Shown piece by piece: positions 1 to 6,669 of a DNA stretch of 16,721 nt. The notes below the pieces were generated by a model. It was not told where the DNA came from. It searched no databases and saw only the letters and a program-made list of their open reading frames with translations. Within the stretch, counting starts at the first letter, position 1, and every line of letters begins with the position of its first letter. Both the position numbers and the translations under genes were made by a program. The stretch lies in NCBI GenBank assembly GCA_937967755.1, contig CALBTA010000029.1, positions 1-16,721 of the forward strand, given 5' to 3'. The DNA comes from an uncultured Planctomycetaceae bacterium (GTDB lineage Bacteria > Planctomycetota > Planctomycetia > Pirellulales > Pirellulaceae).

Positions 1-628
1 CCTGATCCCAATCGTCGATCCCCAGGCCGCACTCGCTGGCCATTTCCATCGCCCGCTGGGCGAACGATTCGGGGTAGATCTCACCCGCCGGCCCGTTGAC
101 CAATCGCCGCGCGAAGTTGATCGACTCACCCAGAATTCCGCCTGAAGTTAGTGCACCGTCGCTGGCCGTCGCCCACAACGTTTCGCCCGGCGGGTTCAGT
201 TTCTTTTCTTTGCGGAAGATGTCTTGGCCTTGCGGGCCGACGATCGACCCTGCCACTGCCGCTTCCACCAGCCCGTCGTCCCAGCCCGCGCCCAAATAGA
301 ACGCGACTTTCTCACGCTGGCTGCCGGCCAAACTTTTGGCCGCGGCCGCGGCGCAGCGGAAGGCCGTTTGGCGGTTTATCTCATCACGCTTGCCCAGCCC
401 CAAAATTAAAACGTGCGGAGCCTGAATCCCTTGCGCAGCCAACAGCGAAGCGGTTTTCAGCTTCTCGGCCTTCACTTCGCCGACTTCGACTAACCGCGTG
501 ATTGCGCCGCCAGAGGCCGCGTCGACCTCCAACGCGGCCCCGTCCAGGGCTTCATCTTCGTACAGACCAACAACAACCGCATCGGCATCTATTTCTGTGA
601 CTTTTGTTTGCGTTGGCGAAAGCGTCAA
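1..628 (-). CDS. pepA: Leucyl aminopeptidase (cytosol aminopeptidase, M17), N-terminal part, cut by window edge
   Basis: M17 aminopeptidases are cytosolic, usually hexameric, two-metal enzymes that remove N-terminal residues from peptides. The 209 visible residues cover the N-terminal domain (ending in the VLILGLGK strand near residue 80, then a FYLGAGWDDG strand near 115-124) and the beginning of the catalytic domain, marked by the family signature NFARRLVNGPAGEIYPESFA near residues 175-194. The metal-binding and catalytic residues lie beyond the edge. The start is TTG at 626-628: no ATG is available in this frame, and on the minus strand an AGGAG lies 7 nt before it, a good Shine-Dalgarno site. 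The first residues read MTLTLSPTQTK. It is transcribed away from the UbiD gene, so the region 629-971 must hold a divergent promoter. Family assignment is firm; the C-terminal half cannot be judged. Confidence 0.9.
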   Translation of the reverse strand, partial: MTLSPTQTKVTEIDADAVVVGLYEDEALDGAALEVDAASGGAITRLVEVGEVKAEKLKTASLLAAQGIQAPHVLILGLGKRDEINRQTAFRCAAAAAKSLAGSQREKVAFYLGAGWDDGLVEAAVAGSIVGPQGQDIFRKEKKLNPPGETLWATASDGALTSGGILGESINFARRLVNGPAGEIYPESFAQRAMEMASECGLGIDDWDQ

Positions 629-737
629 GGTCAGGCTCCTAAATTGCGAAGGCATTTGAATAAGCATGTATCGTAGCGAACTGGCTATCCCTCTCCCAGC
701 GGGCAGCGCAATCGACCTTTGCGAAAGTTTTCTTCAT

Positions 738-831
738 CGTCCTCGTACTCGTCCTCGTTTTTTCGTCCTCGATGCCTGAAGGCTGACGCACCCATCGAGT
801 ACGAGAAAACGAGGACGAGAAGACGAGTACG
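738..831. repeat. Imperfect inverted repeat of CGTCCTCGTACTC type
   Basis: The left arm (738-774) consists of CGTCCTCGTACTC/CGTCCTCG words joined by a T run. The right arm (793-831) is its imperfect reverse complement, made of GAGTACGAG and GAGGACGAG words. The spacer is 18 nt. Together they can fold into a long imperfect hairpin between the divergent pepA and ubiD genes. The internal word repetition suggests a dispersed repeat family rather than a simple terminator: the T run sits inside the left arm, not after the stem. Confidence 0.6.
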
Positions 832-944
832 ATTGATTCCCGACTATTCAATCTGAGTGTTAATGTCCGCACCCGAGAAGGCTTCGTCGCCGTGGGCTGT
901 GCGATGCGATAGGATGTACTCGACCAACTGTGAAGTTCGAAACT

Positions 945-972
945 CCGCAATCCGCATTCCACAATCCGCAAT
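945..972. repeat. Four tandem 7-bp units (CCGCAAT) at the ubiD start
   Basis: The units are CCGCAAT (945-951), CCGCATT (952-958), CCACAAT (959-965) and CCGCAAT (966-972). The array sits exactly between the upstream GTG (930) and the TTG (972) that could start the UbiD gene. If GTG is the start, it would be translated as the unlikely leader PQSAFHNPQ. This is the main reason for preferring the TTG start. Confidence 0.7.
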
Positions 973-2852
973 TGAAACACACCACTCTTCGCCAATGCGT
1001 CGACGACTTGCAGCGGCATGGCCATCTGGTTGTGCTGGAAGACGAGATCGATGCGCACCTCGAGGCCGCCGAGATCCATCGCCGGGTCTACCAGGCAGGC
1101 GGCCCGGCCGTTCTTTACGCGAACGTGAAGGGATGCAAATTTCCGATGGTGTCGAACCTGTTCGGCACGATCGAGCGGGCACGTTTCATGTTCCGCGATA
1201 CGTTGGATTCCGTCCGCCGGTTGATTGAACTGCGAATCGATCCCAACGAATTTTGGAAACGGCCGACCCGGTATTTCAAAGCCCCGCTGTCAGCGATCAG
1301 TATGTTGCCGAAGAAGGTCAGCCGCGGCCGGGTGATGGCCAACGAAATAGCGATCGCCGATTTGCCGCAGCTTCAATCGTGGCCCGACGACGGCGGGGCT
1401 TTTATCACGTTGCCGCAAGTTTACACCGAGAACGCCGAACAGCCCGGCTGGCAACATTCCAACCTGGGCATGTACCGCGTGCAACTCTCCGGCGGGCAGT
1501 ATGAAACGAATCGCGAAATCGGGCTGCACTATCAAATCCACCGCGGTATCGGCGTGCATCACGCGGCCGCATTGCGGCAACGGAAGCCGTTTCGCGTTAA
1601 CATCTTCATCGGCGGAACACCGGCCATGACGCTCGCCGCCGTGATGCCGCTGCCCGAGGGCATGAGCGAACTGGGCTTCGCCGGCGCGCTGGCCGGGCAT
1701 CGCATTGGGATGATCGATGCCGGCGAAGCGATACCGATTTACGCCAATGCCGACTTCGCAATCACCGGCACGGTTGATCCCGACAAGCAGCTTCCCGAAG
1801 GCCCTTTCGGCGACCACCTGGGCTATTACAGTTTGGCTCATGACTTCCCTGTGCTGCGGGTGGAAAAGGTCTATCACAAGGACGATGCGATTTGGCCGTT
1901 CACGGTCGTCGGCCGCCCGCCGCAGGAAGACACGATCTTCGGCGAGTTGATTCACGAACTGACCGGCCCGATCATTCCGACCGTCATTCCCGGGGTGCAT
2001 GGTGTGAATGCCGTCGATGCTTCCGGGGTTCACCCTTTGCTGCTGGCCATCGGCAGCGAACGTTACACGCCGTACAACGAGGTTCGCCAGCCGGCCGAAT
2101 TACTCACCCAGGCCAACGCGATTCTCGGTCAAGGGCAAATGTCGCTCGCCAAGTATCTGTGGATCGCCGCCCGCGATGACGACTCCCAGTTGAACGTCAA
2201 CGACATTCAATCGTTCTTCACACACATTCTGCGGCGCGTCGATTGGCGGCGCGATCTCCATTTCCAAACGCGGACCACCATCGACACGCTTGATTATTCG
2301 GGCAGCGGTTTGAATTCTGGTTCGAAAGTAGTCGTCGCCGCCGCCGGCCCGCCGATTCGTGAACTTTCGAGCGAGTTGCCTGTGGAGTTGCAACTTCCCG
2401 ATGGATTCAACGATCCGCAGGTTGTGTTTCCCGGAGTGCTGGCGGTCAACGGTCCCCAAAGTCGCGCAGCGACAATCGAACCCTCTCCCCCTGGGAGAGG
2501 AAAGGGTGAGGGCTTCGACAATCACGCAGCGATTGAAAAGTTCTGTAGTTCCATCAACAAAGATCATCCCCTCAACCGCTTCCCGCTGATCGTCATCGTG
2601 GACGACAGCGAGTTCACATCAAAGTCATTGAACAATTTCCTTTGGGTCACATTCACCCGCAGCAACCCGGCCGCCGACGTCCATGGCATCGATTCGTTTA
2701 CCGAACAAAAACACTGGGGGTGCCGCGGCTCGCTGGTCATCGACGCCCGGGTCAAATCGCATCTCGCCCCGCCGCTGACCGAAGATGCCGAAGTGACCAA
2801 AAAAATCGACGCCCTGGCCGCCCGCGGCGGACCGTTGAGTGAGTTTCTGTAA
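972..2852 (+). CDS. UbiD-family prenylated-FMN-dependent decarboxylase
   Basis: UbiD enzymes reversibly (de)carboxylate aromatic or unsaturated acids with prenylated FMN supplied by a UbiX partner; none is seen here. The signature LPEGPFGDHLGYY contains E276 and D281 (numbered from TTG 972), spaced like the catalytic acids of this family. NLGMYRVQLSGG (about 165-176) and the HYQIHRGIG segment fit the cofactor-binding domain, and VVGRPPQEDTIFGELIHELTGP the core. At 626 aa it is longer than E. coli UbiD (about 497) and nearer to the long UbiD-like decarboxylases proposed for menaquinone synthesis by the futalosine route. That role is an inference. The start is uncertain: GTG 930 would add 14 residues encoded by a 7-bp tandem repeat, while TTG 972 gives MKHTTLRQCVDDLQ, which resembles usual UbiD N-termini. 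Neither has a clear ribosome-binding site. A repeat-derived insertion lies near residues 503-514. Confidence 0.88.
   Translation: MKHTTLRQCVDDLQRHGHLVVLEDEIDAHLEAAEIHRRVYQAGGPAVLYANVKGCKFPMVSNLFGTIERARFMFRDTLDSVRRLIELRIDPNEFWKRPTRYFKAPLSAISMLPKKVSRGRVMANEIAIADLPQLQSWPDDGGAFITLPQVYTENAEQPGWQHSNLGMYRVQLSGGQYETNREIGLHYQIHRGIGVHHAAALRQRKPFRVNIFIGGTPAMTLAAVMPLPEGMSELGFAGALAGHRIGMIDAGEAIPIYANADFAITGTVDPDKQLPEGPFGDHLGYYSLAHDFPVLRVEKVYHKDDAIWPFTVVGRPPQEDTIFGELIHELTGPIIPTVIPGVHGVNAVDASGVHPLLLAIGSERYTPYNEVRQPAELLTQANAILGQGQMSLAKYLWIAARDDDSQLNVNDIQSFFTHILRRVDWRRDLHFQTRTTIDTLDYSGSGLNSGSKVVVAAAGPPIRELSSELPVELQLPDGFNDPQVVFPGVLAVNGPQSRAATIEPSPPGRGKGEGFDNHAAIEKFCSSINKDHPLNRFPLIVIVDDSEFTSKSLNNFLWVTFTRSNPAADVHGIDSFTEQKHWGCRGSLVIDARVKSHLAPPLTEDAEVTKKIDALAARGGPLSEFL
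2479..2514. repeat. Palindromic repeat element lying in frame inside the UbiD gene
   Basis: The element begins with CCCTCTCCCCCTGGGAGAGG (2481-2500) and continues into AAAGGGTGAGGG. CCTCTCCC pairs with GGGAGAGG, and the pattern is that of a dispersed intergenic palindrome common in several bacterial phyla (from memory). It is read in frame as EPSPPGRGKGEGFD. The flanks, VLAVNGPQSR before and HAAIEKFCSSINKDHPL after, look like ordinary UbiD sequence, so the segment is an insertion tolerated in a loop. Confidence 0.65.
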
Positions 2853-2962
2853 TGCACCAGAGCATGCTTTTTGACGGGCGCACCAGTTCTACCGCGGATT
2901 GAGCAAGCGGGTGTTCGAATTTAGAATCGCGTAGAGTGCGGCACTGAAGAGATCAATCGAAT

Positions 2963-3856
2963 ATGCCCAACTGGCGAAAACTGTACCCTTTTTTTTCGAA
3001 TCATCTGGCCGTTGAAGGGCAGTCGCTGCACTACGTGGATGAGGGTTCTGGTGAGACGCTGTTGTTTGTGCATGGCAATCCGACTTGGTCGTTCTACTGG
3101 CACCCGCTGATCGAGGCGTTCAAAGCGACGCACCGCTGTGTGGCGGTCGATCATATCGGCTGCGGGCTGAGCGATAAGCCGGTCGATTATCCTTACACGC
3201 TCTCGACGCACGTCGCTAATTTGCACAACTTCGTGGAATCGCTTGACTTGCAAGAGGTGACGCTGATCGCGCACGATTGGGGCGGGGCGATTGGATTGGG
3301 TGCGGCGTTGAAATCGCCGGATCGCTATTCGCGGATCGTGCTGATGAACACCGGAGCGTTCCCGCCACCGTACATTCCGTGGCGAATTCGGGCTTGCCGC
3401 ATTCCGTTGTTGGGCAAGTTGGCGGTACAGGGGATGAACGCGTTTTCGCGGGCGGCGTTGACGATGGCCACGGAGAAGCCGGCCAACATGACAGCCGACG
3501 TAAAAGCCGGGCTGCTCGCCCCGTATGACAATTGGGCCAACCGCACGGCCGTTTACCATTTCGTGAAAGACATTCCGGCGTCGCCCAAACATCCGACATG
3601 GCAAGTGCTGAAGGAGATTGAAGAATCGCTGCCGACGTTCGCCGATCGCCCCGTGCAACTGGTTTGGGGCATGCGCGACTGGTGTTTCCGCCCGTCTTGC
3701 CTTGAGCGTTTCCAAGCGATTTGGCCTCATGTGAGCACCGAGAAGATCGACGACGCGGGGCATTTCGTCGTGTTGGATGCTCCGGAGCGCATCGCGGCGA
3801 CGCTGACGGAGTTTTTCGCCCGGCACCCTTGCGAATCGATTCATTCGCCAGAGTAG
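2963..3856 (+). CDS. Alpha/beta hydrolase, haloalkane-dehalogenase-like (OleB type)
   Basis: A 297-aa single-domain alpha/beta-hydrolase. HGNPTW (37-42) forms the oxyanion region and carries the Asn used for halide or substrate binding in dehalogenases. HDWGG gives the nucleophile D105 followed by W106, the acid is probably D239 in WGMRDWCF, and the base is H267 in DAGHF. Asp rather than Ser as nucleophile places it with haloalkane dehalogenases and with OleB, the beta-lactone decarboxylase of long-chain olefin synthesis. DHIGCGLSDKP and the FVKDIP segment remind me more of OleB. No oleA, oleC or oleD is in the window, so the olefin role is an inference. The ATG at 2963 is weakly preceded by GAAGAG. 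It is 68 bp from the next gene, with which it shares no obvious function. Confidence 0.8.
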   Translation: MPNWRKLYPFFSNHLAVEGQSLHYVDEGSGETLLFVHGNPTWSFYWHPLIEAFKATHRCVAVDHIGCGLSDKPVDYPYTLSTHVANLHNFVESLDLQEVTLIAHDWGGAIGLGAALKSPDRYSRIVLMNTGAFPPPYIPWRIRACRIPLLGKLAVQGMNAFSRAALTMATEKPANMTADVKAGLLAPYDNWANRTAVYHFVKDIPASPKHPTWQVLKEIEESLPTFADRPVQLVWGMRDWCFRPSCLERFQAIWPHVSTEKIDDAGHFVVLDAPERIAATLTEFFARHPCESIHSPE

Positions 3857-3924
3857 ACCGGGCTTGCAAAATTACCCCCATTCATGGACAGGTTACGAAC
3901 CCGTCCTACCTACAGTTGGCAGCG

Positions 3925-4788
3925 ATGTTCGAAAGCGGAAGTTCATCTCTAAGCATCGGTCAATGCGCCACGTTGGCGTGTTTGCTGGAAGTGAATGCGC
4001 CGAAGGTTGGTAACGTTCACCGAGGTGCCGACTTTGACGATGCGACCCTGAACGACTTCGCCGCCAGCGCCGTTGCGATGGGTGGAGTGCTAGACCAATG
4101 CAACGGATGGGGAGTTGGGGCGATCGTGCTGGATTGCGTGAAAGCCACCCGGCGAGTATGCGATACGAATACAAATCTGGGAACGGTCTTGCTGATCGCG
4201 CCGTTGGCTTCTGTCGGACGAGAACAATCTTTGAGAACCGGCATGAGCGATGTGTTAAAATCGCTGACGCCAGATGATGCCGAGGCGGTTTATGCGGCGA
4301 TCCGGCTCGCCAACCCCGGCGGGCTTGGCGATGCGGAACAGTGGGACGTTGGTTCAGCCGCGCCGGAATCGCTATTAAAAGCGATGAAACTGGCTGCCGA
4401 TCGCGACTTGGTCGCCGGCGAATATGCCACCGAGTATTCGTTGACCTTTAACCGCGTTGTGCCGGCGATCACGGGCGGTGTGGAAAGCGGACTAGGGTTG
4501 CCCGCAGCAATCGTTCAAACGCAAATCGGGTTGCTCGCCGAATTCGGCGATAGCCTGATCGCCCGTAAGTGTGGCGATGTAATCAACCATCAAGTTCAAG
4601 CCCGTGCGGAAAGGGTATTGCAAGCTGGCAAACCGTCCGATGAAGCCTACGCCGCGGCACTTGCCGATTTCGACTTCTGGCTGCGCAGTGACGGGCGGCG
4701 TCGCAATCCCGGCACCACGGCCGATCTAATTGCCGCCGGGTTGTTTGTTTGTCTTCGCGACACGCTGATCGCCCCGCCACTGGGATAG
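3925..4788 (+). CDS. Triphosphoribosyl-dephospho-CoA synthase homologue (CitG/MdcB family)
   Basis: CitG and MdcB make 2'-(5''-triphosphoribosyl)-3'-dephospho-CoA, the prosthetic group precursor of citrate lyase or malonate decarboxylase. The 287-aa length matches the family. The signature E22-V-N-A-P-K27-V-G-N-V-H32, followed by DFDD and a DF..SA motif, is clear, and the C-terminal NPGTTADLIAAGLF also fits. No citrate lyase or malonate decarboxylase genes are near. Instead a pterin synthase follows after 15 bp, almost certainly in one transcript. CitG-like proteins recur in gene sets for tetrahydromethanopterin-linked C1 metabolism of methylotrophs and planctomycetes (from memory), so a role in that cofactor pathway is a reasonable alternative. 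The reading frame is open further upstream inside the hydrolase gene. ATG 3925 is chosen because homology begins just after it; no good ribosome-binding site is seen. Confidence 0.85.
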   Translation: MFESGSSSLSIGQCATLACLLEVNAPKVGNVHRGADFDDATLNDFAASAVAMGGVLDQCNGWGVGAIVLDCVKATRRVCDTNTNLGTVLLIAPLASVGREQSLRTGMSDVLKSLTPDDAEAVYAAIRLANPGGLGDAEQWDVGSAAPESLLKAMKLAADRDLVAGEYATEYSLTFNRVVPAITGGVESGLGLPAAIVQTQIGLLAEFGDSLIARKCGDVINHQVQARAERVLQAGKPSDEAYAAALADFDFWLRSDGRRRNPGTTADLIAAGLFVCLRDTLIAPPLG

Positions 4789-4803
4789 CGTTAGAATGAC
4801 GGA

Positions 4804-5292
4804 ATGAGCGAGACCTACCACATTCGGCTGGCGAAAGATTATTTCGTCTTCAGCGCTGCCCACTTCATTACGTTCAACGGCGACGTTTGCGAGCGACTAC
4901 ACGGCCACAACTATTTGGTGCAGGCTGAGATTTTCGGGCAGCTCGACGAGAACCACTACGTCGTCGATTTCATCGCCGCCCGCGATGCATTGCATGCGAT
5001 TTGCGTGGAACTGGATCACCACATGCTGCTGCCCACCACCCATCCGTTGATCCAAGTCACCGAGAACGAACAGGAAATCGAAGTCACCTTCGAAGATCGC
5101 CGTTGGGTTTTCCCGCGCGGCGATTGCATCTTGCTGCCGGTGGCGAACACCACGACGGAGTTGCTGGCAAAGTTCATCGGCGAGCGCCTACTGGCGGATT
5201 TTCAAGCCCGCGGCACACCACTGGGCCGAATACGCATCGCCGTCGACGAGAACCACGGGCAATGGGGCATCTGGGAGAATGCCGCAGAATAG
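4804..5292 (+). CDS. 6-pyruvoyl-tetrahydropterin synthase / 6-carboxytetrahydropterin synthase (QueD) family protein
   Basis: The T-fold enzymes of this family convert dihydroneopterin triphosphate, in routes to preQ0, folate or other pterins. Zinc ligands are H20 (FSAAH), H33 and H35 (LHGHNY), and D71-H72 fits the catalytic pair. The motif C29-E30-R-L-H-G-H has both the Cys of QueD-type enzymes (CxxxHGH) and the Glu of the PTPS-III folate type (ExxHGH). It therefore matches the CExxHGH pattern described for bifunctional PTPS-I/III proteins. At 162 aa it is longer than QueD (about 120). The extra part is a TENEQEIEVTFEDRRWVFPR segment (about 84-103) before the conserved LLPVANTTTELLA. It follows the CitG homologue by 15 bp, so a shared role in pterin cofactor synthesis, perhaps methanopterin-related, is inferred. 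Confidence 0.85.
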   Translation: MSETYHIRLAKDYFVFSAAHFITFNGDVCERLHGHNYLVQAEIFGQLDENHYVVDFIAARDALHAICVELDHHMLLPTTHPLIQVTENEQEIEVTFEDRRWVFPRGDCILLPVANTTTELLAKFIGERLLADFQARGTPLGRIRIAVDENHGQWGIWENAAE

Positions 5293-5309
5293 ACAGCATG
5301 TAAAACGGT

Positions 5310-5322
5310 CACTCTAAGAGTG
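5310..5322. repeat. Small hairpin in the intergenic region before fliG
   Basis: CACTC and GAGTG arms with a TAA loop lie just after the pterin synthase gene. It is followed by GCCC rather than a T run, so it is not a normal intrinsic terminator. The surrounding text (AGAGTGCCCGCCCTACGG) looks like a remnant of a dispersed repeat. The rest of 5293-5477 shows no gene and no convincing promoter. Confidence 0.4.
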
Positions 5323-5477
5323 CCCGCCCTACGGAGAGCGACGCCACTTGAGGCTTTACCCCAGATCGTCCGGAAAATCTTCAGCCTTATCCCCGAAATC
5401 CCGATACTTCCCAATACACCACGTTCGACTTTTCGCATTCGGTAATTTGGGCAACTTGAGGTTCTCGGGAACTGGCC

Positions 5478-6488
5478 ATGCTTTCCGCCGGCGGTACGGT
5501 AACGAACTTGCAAAAAGCGGCCATTATGTTGGCCAGCTTGCCGCAGGACGAAGCGATCAAGCTGATCGGCCTTTTGGATGACGATCAGGCCAAGGCGGTG
5601 ACCATTGAGATGGCGGACTTGGGCCGCATCCCCGGCGATCTTCAGAAGAGCGTCTTCAGCGAATTCGAAAAGGCAGACCCCAACGCCTTCAGCGGCGAGC
5701 ATGGCGGTGCGGATAAGGCGCTCGCGCTGTTGAGCAAGGCGAAATCCGGCTCCAAGCGGATGTTGGACGACGTGAAGCAGTCGATCGACGCGATGCCGTT
5801 CGGCTTCCTGCGGCGAACCGATCCGCAAAACATGATGACCTTCATCATGGACGAACATCCGCAGACGATTGCGTTGATCCTTTCGCACCTGCCGCCGGCG
5901 TATGGGGCAGAGATCATCGGCGGGTTGCCCAGCGACCGGCAACTGGCGGTCATTCGCCGCATCGCGAACATGGGGCAAACCAACCCGGCCGTTATCAAGG
6001 AAGTCGAACGCGGGCTGGAAAGCCGGATGGACAGCCTGATGAGCCAGTCGTTCGAAAACGCCGGCGGCGTGCCGTCGGTGGCTGAGATGCTGAACGTCAC
6101 CGATCGGGCAACCGAACGGGCGCTGCTGGAAAACCTTGCCCAAGAAGACCCGGATCTGGTCGAAGAGATCCGCCGGCTGATGTTCGTGTTCGACGACGTC
6201 GCCCGCCTGAGTGACAAAGACATTCAGTCGGTGCTGAAGAACGTCGAGAGCGCACAGTGGGCAATGGCCCTGAAAGGGGCGAAGGACGAATTGCGTGACA
6301 AGATTCTCAGCAACATGTCGAAGCGCGCCGCCGACATGCTGTTGGAAGAGATGGAATACCTCGGCCCGGTGCGCCTGTCCGATGTAGAATCGATGCAGCA
6401 GGAGATCGTCGACATCGTCCGCGGCCTGGAAGATGCCGGCGAAATCACCGTCGGCGGCGGTGAGGAAGAGGAAGAGTTTATTTCGTAG
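5478..6488 (+). CDS. fliG: Flagellar motor switch protein FliG
   Basis: FliG is the rotor protein that joins the MS ring (FliF) to the C-ring (FliM/FliN) and meets the stator to produce torque. The 336-aa length is typical. The N-terminal domain begins LQKAAIMLASLP. The middle domain has the EHPQT motif at 126-130 (DEHPQTIALILSHL). The C-terminal torque domain keeps K266 (ALKGA), R283 (SKRAAD) and R299 (GPVR), equivalent to E. coli K264, R281 and R297; the Asp pair 288/289 is replaced by E290-E291. The tail is acidic (EEEEEF). It stands alone: no other flagellar gene is adjacent, as often seen in planctomycetes, whose flagellar genes are scattered. ATG 5478 is the usual distance before the conserved start; the ribosome-binding site is poor. 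Confidence 0.95.
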   Translation: MLSAGGTVTNLQKAAIMLASLPQDEAIKLIGLLDDDQAKAVTIEMADLGRIPGDLQKSVFSEFEKADPNAFSGEHGGADKALALLSKAKSGSKRMLDDVKQSIDAMPFGFLRRTDPQNMMTFIMDEHPQTIALILSHLPPAYGAEIIGGLPSDRQLAVIRRIANMGQTNPAVIKEVERGLESRMDSLMSQSFENAGGVPSVAEMLNVTDRATERALLENLAQEDPDLVEEIRRLMFVFDDVARLSDKDIQSVLKNVESAQWAMALKGAKDELRDKILSNMSKRAADMLLEEMEYLGPVRLSDVESMQQEIVDIVRGLEDAGEITVGGGEEEEEFIS

Positions 6489-6496
6489 GGCGAGCG

Positions 6497-6520
6497 GTGA
6501 GTAGGTGAGTAGGTGAGTAG
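6497..6520. repeat. Three perfect tandem copies of GTGAGTAG
   Basis: Copies lie at 6497-6504, 6505-6512 and 6513-6520, nine bases after the fliG stop codon. They are followed by GGGCTCACCC, whose CTCAC could pair with a GTGAG of the array. This could be a slippage-prone array or part of a dispersed repeat; no coding role is seen. Confidence 0.7.
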
Positions 6521-6669
6521 GGGCTCACCCGTCAACTTTTCCCTAGTCAATAAACTCCAATCCATCCTATTCGCTCCTCTCTCTTCTCTCCTCCTTACTC
6601 AATCATCACCTTTCGTCCCACGCCCTTCCCCCCTCGCCCCTTGCTGCTGGCTCCGCTACCATCGGCTGG

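Noticed and set aside
3721..3924. Upstream in-frame extension of the CitG homologue starting inside the hydrolase gene
   Set aside because: It overlaps the well-supported end of the hydrolase gene in another frame, and its residues do not resemble CitG; homology starts after 3925.
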